This document shows positions 9,581 through 21,314 of a DNA stretch of 64,000 nt, piece by piece. The stretch lies in assembly GCA_022376925.1 (NCBI GenBank), contig JAIOJX010000006.1:56942658-57006657 (forward strand). The letters are read 5' to 3'. Source of the DNA: Tragulus kanchil (taxonomy: Eukaryota; Chordata; Mammalia; Artiodactyla; Tragulidae). The notes beneath the pieces were generated by a model. It made no database searches, was not told the origin of the DNA, and saw nothing but the letters and a program-made list of their open reading frames with translations. The position numbers were made by a program, and so were the translations under genes. Position 1 is the first letter of the stretch; each line of letters starts with the position of its first letter.

Positions 9581-11818
9581 GCACTTTGCCTTATTCACAA
9601 TCAAATCTCTAGAATCAGCACAGTCTTGGGCAACTGTGCAAATGCTTATGGAACAGTGAACACCAATTGGAACCTCTTCCAGTGCAAAATACAATGACAC
9701 AACATTTGGCTCTATCTAGAGGTAGTGACTACTCGGACAAGGATGGGGAAACCAGAACTTTCATCAATCTCCTCCACATTAGATAAATGATGCCTAAAAA
9801 GAAATAGTAAAGGGCTATTACTTTGAATGATCTTTGAATCAATGTAAACACTGTAGTCATGTATAAAAACTATTAGAACTGTTTAAATAAATAAAAATTA
9901 TTATTCTTAACATATTAATCATGTAAATCCTTCCCCATCCTCTCTTTACATTCTTTTCTTATTTTATTTCACAGCACATCACTCTGAAACTATCATTTTT
10001 GCTATTTGTGGAATTTTTTTTATTGTTATCTGCCTCTCTGCTTTTTGATTTTCTTGCTAGTTACCAGCACCTAGGAAAAAAAAAATGGAAAATGTAGATA
10101 ATAAATAATTGTGTAGATGGAGCAAAGTACTTGAAAATTGTTACTTTAATAAGTAAAACATTCCATAAAACATTCTCTATACAAATATCAATGGATTAAT
10201 AAATAAACCATTTCTATAAACTTATTATTCCTTATTAATACAATAATAAATTTTAGCACAGTCAAAAGCCCTAGTGATCACTTACAATCTTAAACTAAGG
10301 AAGTTTTATATATTTGCAACAATTAAAAGGGTCTCAATTACTAACTTTGCCATCTAAAATATTCATCTTAAATATGGCATGAAAGCAGAAAAGTAGACAA
10401 ATTACAGGAAGCAAACTTATAAATGCTTGGCAGATTGCATATTCCTTTTTATTAATATGAAAGATTGAGTATATAAATAATGAATAAAGAAATGCATGAC
10501 AATAAGCAAAAACAGAGGAAATGGAAAACAGTCCTAAATACTAGATGTGAATGTAGAGGTGAAAGAGATGTTGAATGTTGTAGGAATACAATGAATAAGG
10601 AAAAAACAAAAACAAAAACAGAACAACAACAACAAAACAAAACTGTAAAAAGTAAAAAAATAACCAAAATTTATAAGAAAAAAAACAGTATTAAAAAAAG
10701 TAGAGGAGCTGGAGCTAAGATGGCAGCATAGAAGAACATGCACTCATCTCTCCTGCAAAATTGCCTGAATTTCAACGAGTTGCTGAAAAACCATCGACAG
10801 GGGGAGGTTGGATCAGATCACAAAAAAGATACCCCACATTCAAGAGCAAAGGAGAAGCCGCAACAAGACAGTAGGAGGGGCTCAATCACGCTTTTAAAGG
10901 AAACCACTGTATGTCCTAAAGAAATAGTAAAGGGCTATTACTTTGAATGATCTTTGAATCAATGTAAACACTGTAGTCATGTATAAAAACTATTAGAACT
11001 GTTTAAATAAATAAAAATTATTATTCTTAACATATTAATCATGTAAATCCTTCCCCATCCTCTCTTTACATTCTTTTCTTATTTTATTTCACAGCACATC
11101 ACTCTGAAACTATCATTTTTGCTATTTGTGGAATTTTTTTTATTGTTATCTGCCTCTCTGCTTTTTGATTTTCTTGCTAGTTACCAGCACCTAGGAAAAA
11201 AAAAATGGAAAATGTAGATAATAAATAATTGTGTAGATGGAGCAAAGTACTTGAAAATTGTTACTTTAATAAGTAAAACATTCCATAAAACATTCTCTAT
11301 ACAAATATCAATGGATTAATAAATAAACCATTTCTATAAACTTATTATTCCTTATTAATACAATAATAAATTTTAGCACAGTCAAAAGCCCTAGTGATCA
11401 CTTACAATCTTAAACTAAGGAAGTTTTATATATTTGCAACAATTAAAAGGGTCTCAATTACTAACTTTGCCATCTAAAATATTCATCTTAAATATGGCAT
11501 GAAAGCAGAAAAGTAGACAAATTACAGGAAGCAAACTTATAAATGCTTGGCAGATTGCATATTCCTTTTTATTAATATGAAAGATTGAGTATATAAATAA
11601 TGAATAAAGAAATGCATGACAATAAGCAAAAACAGAGGAAATGGAAAACAGTCCTAAATACTAGATGTGAATGTAGAGGTGAAAGAGATGTTGAATGTTG
11701 TAGGAATACAATGAATAAGGAAAAAACAAAAACAAAAACAGAACAACAACAACAAAACAAAACTGTAAAAAGTAAAAAAATAACCAAAATTTATAAGAAA
11801 AAAAACAGTATTAAAAAA
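9581..11818. other. Unique AT-rich intergenic DNA, mostly duplication 4
   Basis: No gene recognised. Paired frames near 10452-10743 and 11572-11863 on both strands are low-complexity (A/T-run) frames. A copy of the L1 A 5' end is included at about 10700-10898 because of duplication 4. Confidence 0.5.
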
Positions 11819-12018
11819 AGTAGAGGAGCTGGAGCTAAGATGGCAGCATAGAAGAACATGCACTCATCTCTCCTGCAAAATTGCCTGAATTTCAACGAGT
11901 TGCTGAAAAACCATCGACAGGGGGAGGTTGGATCAGATCACAAAAAAGATACCCCACATTCAAGAGCAAAGGAGAAGCCGCAACAAGACAGTAGGAGGGG
12001 CTCAATCACGCTTTTAAA
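9801..12018. repeat. Tandem duplication 4 (unit 1120 bp, junction 10920/10921)
   Basis: 9801-10898 recurs at 10921-12018. Bases 10899-10920 are a filler at the junction that matches neither flank well apart from 'cctaaa'. Confidence 0.95.
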
Positions 12019-13589
12019 AGTCAAACCTCATACCCACCAGAGAGGCTGGGTGGGCCAAATACGCAAAGCCTCTTGCAAATCCAAACCCAGGAAAGGAGAA
12101 GTGACCCCCACAAAAGACTGAGTCAGACCTGCTTTGGAGGGTCCGAGTGCCGCCTTAAGCTAGAAGTGCCCTTGAGCAGTCTTTGGAAAGACAGCATTCA
12201 ATTCCCTTTGAAGGAGGTTACCATTAACCCAATCATAGAGCCAATGAGTAGGACTGGAAACCCTGTGCGCACAGAGATCCTGGAGAGGGGAGTAGTCTGA
12301 TGTCTCCCGCAGTGGTGGGGGTCCTGGGTGGCCTGCAGCAGGGTCGGGGTCACTTCAGAAGTGCTTCTCATAGAGCATGTGGGAATAAACCCTTTGTGAG
12401 AGCCACCATTATCCCTACTGTAGTTTGGCTGCAGATCAAGCTACAGAGAGGGAATTTAGCTCCACCCGGCAGCATGGGGATATGGATTAAGGATTAAGAA
12501 ACTACCAGGGCCAGCCTGGGCCAACCTTTTAGTTCTGGAATAGGCATAAATAAACAAATAGTAAAAGAGGCCTTGGGATCCAACCACTGCCAGAGGTGGA
12601 AAAAGACTAATAATTCCTGAATAGTCAGCAAGAGACAGAAGAACATAAACACACTATTTTCACGTTTTGTCTGGAGCTGGAGTTAGTGCTGGATTTTTTC
12701 AATTTTTATTTCATCTTATTTTAAATTACTTTTTATTGCTTTTTTTCAGTCTTTTTCTTTCCTTTTTTTGAAACAGTCTCAGCTCCCCCCGCCCCCCACC
12801 ACCACCATTTTTGTTTGTTTGTTTGTTTCCTCCATTGAACTCTATTGAAGCTACTAATCTTATCAGGAAGATTGAATATATTCAAGTTTGCATACTTTTC
12901 TTTTTCCTTCTAAACCACACATTTTATTTTGGTATAAACTTCTGGTTCCACATTGGCCTTTTATGATTCTGTGGGGTTTAGTTTGTTTTTATTCCTGTTG
13001 CTTTGTTTTTCTATATTTTTCTATATGCTTATCTCGGTTTTAGTTTTTTAAATTTTTTATATGTATTATGACTTCCTCTACAACTATTTTTTTGCTTTCT
13101 CTGATGCTCTTTTCCTATAGCACTAAACTCTAATACATACAAATATTTATCTCCCTATATTTAACTTTGCAGTATTATTCTATATTTCTCTTCTATCCTC
13201 CGTTTCTCTGTTTCCCTTTCCCCACCATATTTCTTAGTCTATTCTGTCCTCATTGCCTTATCCCCAACTGGGACCCTGCTCTATCATTATTCTCCAATTT
13301 GTGCTCTAATTAGTCTGGTTCTTAACTGGTGGATATCATTCTTGGTTTTCTCTATATGCCATGCTAATGTATTTTACTGTATTTTTTCTTGGAATATTTG
13401 GGTTATGCTATGGCTGTATATGTTTGTATATACAATGCAATATGATAGATACTATTTGCATGATATTTTAATTGCCATTTGTCAAAGGTATAGCTTCTGT
13501 TTCTATTTTTTCTTTTAATTTATTTCTTTATTCTAAAGTTTTTACAAAGTTTTGTTGTTCACAGACATGTATATTCCCAGATCAGTCAT

Positions 13590-15241
13590 ATGCATATCGC
13601 TGGTGCCCTCTCAACATCCATTTATGATAAAAACTCTTCAGAAAATGGGCATAGAAGGAACCTATCTCAACATATGAAAGCCATATATGAGAAGCCCACA
13701 GTGAACATTATCCTCAAGGATGAAAAACTGAAAGCATTCCCTCTAAGTTCAAGAACAAGACAGGGATGTCCACTTTCACCATTATTCAACATAGCCCTGA
13801 AGGTTCTAGCAACAGCCATAAGGGAAGAGAAAGAAATAAAAGGAATCCAGATTGGAAAAGAAGAAGTAAAGCTCTTTTTGCAGATGACATGGTATACATA
13901 GAAAACCCCAAAGATACTATTACAAAACTACTAGAGCTAATCAACAAATTCAGCAAAGTCGTGGGATACAAAATCAATAAACAGAAATCACTGGCATTCC
14001 TGTATACAAACAATGAAAAATCAGAAAACAAAATCAAAGAGGCAATCCTGTTCACCATCACAATCAAAGGAATAAAATATCTAGTAATAAACCTACCCAA
14101 AGAAACAAAAGAACTGTACACAGAAAGTTACAAGACCCTAATGAGAAACATTAAAGAAGACTTAAACAGATAGAGAGATATTCCATGTTCCTGTGTCGGA
14201 ACATTCAATATTGTGAAAATGACCATACTACCGAATATTATCTACAGATTCAATGTGGCCCCTAGCAAACTACCAATGACATTCTTCACAGAACAAGACC
14301 AAAGAATAACACAGTTCATATGGAAACACAAAAGACCTCGAATAGCCAAAGCAATCCTGAGGAAGAAGAATGGAACTGGAGGGATCAGCCTCTGTAACTT
14401 CAGACTATACTACAAAGCAACAGGCATCAAGACAGTATGGTACTGACACAAAAACAGAACTATAGACAAATGGAACAAGATCGAGAACCCAGAGATAAAC
14501 CCATGCACCTATGAGTACCTTTTTTTTGCCAAAGGAGGCGAAACTATAAAATGGGACAAAGACAGCCTCTTCAACAAATGGTGCTGGGAAAACTGGACAG
14601 CTGCATGCAGGAAAAATGAAGTTGGAACATTCCCTGACACGATACACAAAGATCAACTCAAAATGGATTCAAGACCTAAATGTAAGACCAGGAACCCTAA
14701 AACTCTTAGAGGAGAACACAGGCAAACCTCTCAAGGACATACACCTACTAGAATAGCAGAACTAAAACCAAAAATTAACATGTGGGACCTAATGAAACTT
14801 CAAAGCTTATGTACAGGAAAATAAACTACAAAAAAGCTGAACAGACAACCCACAGAATGGGACAAAATCATAGCAAATGAAATAACAGACAAAGAATTAA
14901 TCTCCAAAATCTACAAGGAACTCAGACAACTCAACATCGGAAAAATGAATGACCCAATCAAAAAATGGGAAAAGGACCTAAACAGACACCTCTCCAAAGA
15001 GGACATACAGATGGCCAAAAAGCACATGAAACCGTGTTCCACCTTGCTTATTATTAGAGAAATGCAAATCAAAACTACAATGAGATATCACCTCACACCC
15101 ATTAGAATGGCCATCATCAACACATCGACAGACAATAAATACTGGAGAGGGTGCAGAGAAAAGGGAACCCTCTTGCATTGCTGGTGGGAATGTAAACTGT
15201 TACAGCCTCTATGGAAGACAGGAGATTCCTTAAAAAACTAA
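13590..15241 (+). pseudogene. L1 A ORF2 reverse transcriptase and C-terminal region, broken
   Basis: LINE-1 ORF2p is the reverse transcriptase/endonuclease that copies L1 RNA at nicked chromosomal DNA. Here only the part from mid reverse transcriptase onward survives. The catalytic FADD is present at 13877-13888 in the frame 13766-14173, followed by the thumb (about 14213-14446, with [18 protein letters not shown]) and C-terminal pieces (14945-15241, ending in a [18 protein letters not shown] segment). These are in different frames separated by stops and indels, so no functional enzyme is encoded. The endonuclease domain is absent altogether. The preceding frame 13590-13901 holds the [10 protein letters not shown] motif upstream of the catalytic site. 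Confidence 0.88.
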
Positions 15242-15412
15242 AAATAGAAGCACCGTATGACCCAGCAATCCCACTCTTAGGCTTATACCCTGATGAAATG
15301 GAAACTGAAAGAAACACCTTACCCCAATGTTCATTGCAGCTCTCTGTACAATAGCTAGAACATGAAAGCAACCTAGATGTCCATCGACGAATGAATGGAT
15401 AAAGAAGCCCTG

Positions 15413-15413
15413 G

Positions 15414-15457
<44 letters not shown>
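15413..15457. repeat. (TA)n(CA)n microsatellite in L1 A
   Basis: About eight TA units then about fourteen CA units, placed where other L1 copies read 'ggtacatatatacaatgg'. The repeat probably grew from that short alternating seed in the L1 itself. Confidence 0.95.
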
Positions 15458-15459
<2 letters not shown>

Positions 15460-15902
15460 GGAATACTACACAGCTGTGAAAAGAAATGCAGAAGAATCAG
15501 TCCTAATGAGGTGGTTGGATCTAGAACCTATCGTAAAAAGTAAAATAATTCAAAAACAGAAGGACATATACAATATCTAATCTAGTAGGATGGTGATGAT
15601 AACACACGCAGTGAAGTGATGGAAGAACAGACATGGACAGTAGACATATGGACATTGTGGGGAATGAACAGTGGGTGGGAGGTGTAAAGGAAGTAGCATG
15701 AAAACCTGTACTATCATATGTCAAAAAAATAGCTATAGTCATTGCTCTGTGAGAAAAGGGGATCCTACAGGGGTGTTGTGTTATGCTCTGGAGGGGTAGG
15801 AGTGGGGAATATACATATGACTAATCTGGGAACATACATATCTGTAAACAACAAAACTCTGTAAAAATTAAAAGTTAAAGAAAAGTTAAAAAGAAAAAAA
15901 AA

Positions 15903-16257
15903 ACACACAATATCACCTAACACTGGTCAGAATGGCCATTATCAAAAAATTTGCAAACAGTGAATGCTAAAGGGTTTGAAGAAAAGAGAACTTTATTGTA
16001 TTATTAGTGGGAAGGTAAATTGCTATAGCCGTTATGGAAGACAGAATGAAGATTCCTTAAAAAACAAGGAATAAAACTACCATATTAGCCATCAGTCCCA
16101 CTACTGGACATATACCCTGAGAAAACTATAATTCAAAAGGACATAGGTATCCCACTGTTCATTGCAGAATTATTTACAATAGCAAGCACATGGAAGCAAC
16201 TTAGATATTCATTGACAAATGAATGAACATAGAAGTTGTAGTGCATATATATAAATT
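15903..16257 (+). mobile_element. Older L1 3' fragment (element G)
   Basis: Sense L1 ORF2 C-terminal sequence: 'cactggtcagaatggccat', 'cccactactggacatatacc', 'ccactgttcattgcag', 'agcacatggaagcaac'. It starts abruptly after the A-rich tail of element A and is more diverged than A. Part is repeated at 17202-17415 by duplication 5. Confidence 0.8.
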
Positions 16258-16293
16258 AGTGTCCTTACCCACTGGACCAACAGGGAAGCCACT
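16258..16293 (-). repeat. Short tRNA-SINE fragment (CHR-like)
   Basis: 'ttacccactggaccaacagggaagccac' is the antisense head of a cetartiodactyl tRNA-derived SINE. Only the end is present. Copy at about 17416-17451. Confidence 0.5.
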
Positions 16294-16844
16294 TTTTACA
16301 GATTTTTAAAGCTTCTTATAATACTTTATCACATTATCACAGTGAATATTAAAGCATAGAAATAATTGTATATAATTAATATCCCTAAACTTTTAGAAAT
16401 AATGAGACAATATAACAGCTGGCTTCTAGGTCAACAAAAGAAAATCGATGGTAAAGATGTTGATATTTAGAAATAGTTTTCTCATTACTAAGGAGGGCAT
16501 AAACTGGTATGTGCACATGTCTCCAGGGAGTACTAGGGAAGAAGCAATGAAATAAATGAATGACAGAGGCATAACTTGTTTTCTGAAACAATCTTCCTTC
16601 AGGTTTCTCTTTTTATACCATGCCAGTCATTAAACTCAAACTTTAACCTGAAGAGCTAGTAAATGGTCAAATATCTAGAGTTTATACCAAGTCAGTAGAG
16701 ATGGCCATTTTAAAAGTAGAAAAAGTTGCTACTCTGATCATATTTTCTGACCTGCAACTTTAAATAATTTTTGATGATACATGAAATTAAAGTAACATTC
16801 GGATGAGTGAACAAGCACAGTTCTAGTTTCTACTGGATCTGTGT
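16294..16844. other. Unidentified intergenic DNA
   Basis: No recognised gene or repeat. The 68-codon minus-strand frame 16591-16385 (copy 17749-17543) has no motif. Confidence 0.4.
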
Positions 16845-17052
16845 GTGTTCATCACTCAATCTTGCCCAACTATTTGCAATTCCATGGACTAATAGTCCAC
16901 CAGTTTCTTCATGTCAATGGCATTCTCCAGGCAAGAATACAGGAGTGGTTTGCCATGCCCTTCTCCAGGAAGTCTTCCTGACCCAAGGATCAAACCCAGA
17001 TTTCATGCATTAGTAGGAAATGCTTTACTGTCTGAGCTGCCAAGGAAGCCCC
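16845..17052 (-). mobile_element. Bov-tA/ART2-type SINE, diverged (copy 1)
   Basis: Antisense SINE with 'attctccaggcaagaatac', 'agtcttcctgacccaagg' and head end 'tgagctgccaaggaagcc'. It is more diverged than the 7935 copy. The 68-codon frame 16807-17013 lies in it. Confidence 0.88.
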
Positions 17053-18002
17053 AGTCTCTACTATAACTCTCTAATACTATTAAGATGATGTGAGAAATAT
17101 TTATCCCCAATTTCAACCTAGAAATACTCTAACCAGACCATCCAAAGCTGGTAAATATAAATTAAAGTTGGAAAACCCCGCCATCAAAAATTTTTTAACA
17201 CGAATGAAGATTCCTTAAAAAACAAGGAATAAAACTACCATATTAGCCATCAGTCCCACTACTGGACATATACCCTGAGAAAACTATAATTCAAAAGGAC
17301 ATAGGTATCCCACTGTTCATTGCAGAATTATTTACAATAGCAAGCACATGGAAGCAACTTAGATATTCATTGACAAATGAATGAACATAGAAGTTGTAGT
17401 GCATATATATAAATTAGTGTCCTTACCCACTGGACCAACAGGGAAGCCACTTTTTACAGATTTTTAAAGCTTCTTATAATACTTTATCACATTATCACAG
17501 TGAATATTAAAGCATAGAAATAATTGTATATAATTAATATCCCTAAACTTTTAGAAATAATGAGACAATATAACAGCTGGCTTCTAGGTCAACAAAAGAA
17601 AATCGATGGTAAAGATGTTGATATTTAGAAATAGTTTTCTCATTACTAAGGAGGGCATAAACTGGTATGTGCACATGTCTCCAGGGAGTACTAGGGAAGA
17701 AGCAATGAAATAAATGAATGACAGAGGCATAACTTGTTTTCTGAAACAATCTTCCTTCAGGTTTCTCTTTTTATACCATGCCAGTCATTAAACTCAAACT
17801 TTAACCTGAAGAGCTAGTAAATGGTCAAATATCTAGAGTTTATACCAAGTCAGTAGAGATGGCCATTTTAAAAGTAGAAAAAGTTGCTACTCTGATCATA
17901 TTTTCTGACCTGCAACTTTAAATAATTTTTGATGATACATGAAATTAAAGTAACATTCGGATGAGTGAACAAGCACAGTTCTAGTTTCTACTGGATCTGT
18001 GT

Positions 18003-18210
18003 GTGTTCATCACTCAATCTTGCCCAACTATTTGCAATTCCATGGACTAATAGTCCACCAGTTTCTTCATGTCAATGGCATTCTCCAGGCAAGAATACAG
18101 GAGTGGTTTGCCATGCCCTTCTCCAGGAAGTCTTCCTGACCCAAGGATCAAACCCAGATTTCATGCATTAGTAGGAAATGCTTTACTGTCTGAGCTGCCA
18201 AGGAAGCCCC
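18003..18210 (-). mobile_element. Bov-tA/ART2-type SINE, diverged (copy 2)
   Basis: Duplicate of 16845-17052 within duplication 5. Confidence 0.88.
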
Positions 18211-18340
18211 AGTCTCTACTATAACTCTCTAATACTATTAAGATGATGTGAGAAATATTTATCCCCCAATTTCAACCTAGAAATACTCTAACCAGACCAT
18301 CCAAAGCTGGTAAATATAAATTAAAAAGTTGGAAAACTGC

Positions 18341-19025
18341 CCTCTGCCATCCACACAAAAGACAACCAGGCAACAACATTTTTCTTTAACTAGTTGAAGC
18401 TCTATTTCTCCGTGGTAAACTCTTAAACTTAAAATAGGTTCCTTTTCTTTATGGTTTTTTTCCTTTCCAATGAGCTAACTGACTCTTACCTTTGCATAAA
18501 CGTTTGGACAGGAGACTTTAAATGTAATTTTTTTAAAAGGTAATATCTATGTAAACCAAGATTAATCATAATTCAGTAACTTATTAAAAATAAAGCTTTC
18601 ACTCAATATTACTGGTAAAGTTGTTATTTTTGTCCTCCATCTATATTTCAAGAATTATGAAAGGACATTATTCAAGATAACAGCTACAGCTTAAGCATAT
18701 GCCAACATCTAGTGAACAGGTGGCAGTCATTTACAAGAGTATGCTTTTTGTGTTTTGAGAATAACCCATTATTACTTACTGGGAGGGAGGGGGAAACAGA
18801 CTTAATATCTCTTTTCTAGGAAAAGTCTAATGGTATTGTGAATCTAAACCCTGTTATACAGTCCCCTTCTAAATTATATGTACTTTTTAAAAAACTACTC
18901 CTTGACTAATGTCATCAGGTTGCATATTGCCTATGTTCTTTTCACTCACTAACTTGATCTACCTCATGGCAACTTTCAAAAGGCAACTAAACTGTGGTAG
19001 GCCTATAGTACCACCTTTGTGTGTT
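18341..19025. other. Unidentified unique sequence
   Basis: AT-rich, no recognised gene or repeat. Confidence 0.4.
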
Positions 19026-19248
19026 GTGCTCAGTCACTTCAGTCATGTTTGACTTTTTAGGACACTTTGGATTGTGAAATTGTGGCCCACCAGGCTCCTC
19101 TGTCCAGTATTCTCCAGGCAAGAATACTGGGGTGGGTTGCTATACCCTCCTCCAGGGTATCTTCCAGATCAGGGATCAAACTTGTAACTCCTATCTCTCC
19201 TGCACTGGCAGGCAGGTTCTCTATCACTAGTACCATCTAGGAAGCCCC
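19026..19248 (-). mobile_element. Bov-tA/ART2-type SINE
   Basis: Antisense, near full length, with 'ctcagtcacttcagtcatg', 'cccaccaggctcctctg' and head end 'ccatctaggaagcccc'. The part from 19102 is repeated at 20207-20351 by duplication 6. Confidence 0.9.
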
Positions 19249-21314
19249 TGTTTAACAGGGTGACATGGTGGTTACTGCATAGAATTATCTGACCTGAAGT
19301 TTCTTGTTGAAATTGTGTACACTTATTTGCAAGTTACAGTTAGAAGAACTCTATTACTTCTTACATATTCATCATCTCATACATCTTTTACTCCCTCTAA
19401 CAGCAATTCTCAAACTAAGGAGAATAAGGAAAGGAAAGAAGATGTTAGGAGCAGGGAATCATTTAGAAAATGGGTAAGTATTAACCATCCCTTGGCCAAG
19501 AGTCTGATACATTCCTCATGATTTCACTCCATTCATTCAAAACCACAATGTATCAAAAGTAATAGATATTGCTTATGAGAGAATCCTTGGAAATTCAAAA
19601 TTAGAAAACTATATAAGTTATTGAGTGATACCCAACTTCATCACACTGTCAGACCTTATCTTTTAAAATAATAATGTTTACCTGGGTAGTATTACACCCA
19701 TGCAGTTGTACTAATTTTGATGCAAATGGACCTGTGGCCTCTCTTTTCACTGCCCAATATTGTCTTGGACAAGCCACGTAAAACTCTATGCCTCCCCCCG
19801 CAAATGTTTCATGTTCTCATTATAACATTTTATATTTATGAAAGTTATCTAGGAATAAAATATAGTCAGTGTATAACTGGAGTCCCAGCTTGAGTGTTAC
19901 ATCCAAGTATGCCTCTAGGAGTCAGATATGTTCAAAAACCTCTGGTAAACTCATGGGTTGATGTCACCTAAAATCTATTTGTAGGAGAAACTCACATGTC
20001 TCCAGGGAAAGTACTTACCCTAAAGGGAAAGAAAGGGAAACAAGTTTTCCCTAGTCTCCAAAATCTGATTCTGAAAGAGAGGTGATTCTGAGTTTTATAT
20101 GGAGTCAGTCACTCACATTTACTGTTCCCCACCAGCACTCCCTGGTACTCCATGGATTTCTGTCTGAGTCATAAGGCAAAAAGAAGATTCACCAAAAAAA
20201 ATTGAAGTCCAGTATTCTCCAGGCAAGAATACTGGGGTGGTTTTATACCCTCCTCCAGGGTATCTTCCAGATCAGGGATCAAACTTGTAACTCCTATCTC
20301 TCCTGCACTGGCAGGCAGGTTCTCTATCACTAGTACCATCTAGGAAGCCCCTGTTTAACAGGGTGACATGGTGGTTACTGCATAGAATTATCTGACCTGA
20401 AGTTTCTTGTTGAAATTGTGTACACTTATTTGCAAGTTACAGTTAGAAGAACTCTATTACTTCTTACATATTCATCATCTCATACATCTTTTACTCCCTC
20501 TAACAGCAATTCTCAAACTAAGGAGAATAAGGAAAGGAAAGAAGATGTTAGGAGCAGGGAATCATTTAGAAAATGGGTAAGTATTAACCATCCCTTGGCC
20601 AAGAGTCTGATACATTCCTCATGATTTCACTCCATTCATTCAAAACCACAATGTATCAAAAGTAATAGATATTGCTTATGAGAGAATCCTTGGAAATTCA
20701 AAATTAGAAAACTATATAAGTTATTGAGTGATACCCAACTTCATCACACTGTCAGACCTTATCTTTTAAAATAATAATGTTTACCTGGGTAGTATTACAC
20801 CCATGCAGTTGTACTAATTTTGATGCAAATGGACCTGTGGCCTCTCTTTTCACTGCCCAATATTGTCTTGGACAAGCCACGTAAAACTCTATGCCTCCCC
20901 CCGCAAATGTTTCATGTTCTCATTATAACATTTTATATTTATGAAAGTTATCTAGGAATAAAATATAGTCAGTGTATAACTGGAGTCCCAGCTTGAGTGT
21001 TACATCCAAGTATGCCTCTAGGAGTCAGATATGTTCAAAAACCTCTGGTAAACTCATGGGTTGATGTCACCTAAAATCTATTTGTAGGAGAAACTCACAT
21101 GTCTCCAGGGAAAGTACTTACCCTAAAGGGAAAGAAAGGGAAACAAGTTTTCCCTAGTCTCCAAAATCTGATTCTGAAAGAGAGGTGATTCTGAGTTTTA
21201 TATGGAGTCAGTCACTCACATTTACTGTTCCCCACCAGCACTCCCTGGTACTCCATGGATTTCTGTCTGAGTCATAAGGCAAAAAGAAGATTCACCAAAA
21301 AAAAAAAAATTGAA
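19102..21314. repeat. Tandem duplication 6 (unit about 1104 bp, junction 20206/20207)
   Basis: 19102-20206 recurs at 20207-21314. Copy 2 loses two bases near its start ('ggtggttttatacc' against 'ggtgggttgctatacc') and the A run near 21300 is longer than at 20195. Confidence 0.95.
20207..20351 (-). mobile_element. SINE, partial second copy
   Basis: The 3' part of the 19026-19248 SINE, repeated by duplication 6. The boundary is the duplication junction, not a transposition edge. Confidence 0.9.

Larger units (their letters stand above)
11819..15890 (+). mobile_element. L1 element A with large internal deletion
   Basis: Starts with an L1 5'UTR ('ggagctaagatggcagcatag'), passes through a T-rich 5'UTR module (12660-13560), then jumps near 13600 straight into ORF2 reverse transcriptase. 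ORF1, the endonuclease and the reverse transcriptase N-terminus are missing. It continues through the thumb and C-terminal region to a 3'UTR ending 'caacaaaactctgtaaaaatt' and an A-rich tail. The 5' end appears twice (10700 and 11819) because of duplication 4. Confidence 0.88.
16044..18340. repeat. Tandem duplication 5 (unit 1158 bp, junction 17201/17202)
   Basis: 16044-17176 recurs from 17202. The last 25 bases of copy 1 (17177-17201) diverge from the matching part of copy 2, again damage confined to the junction. Confidence 0.94.
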
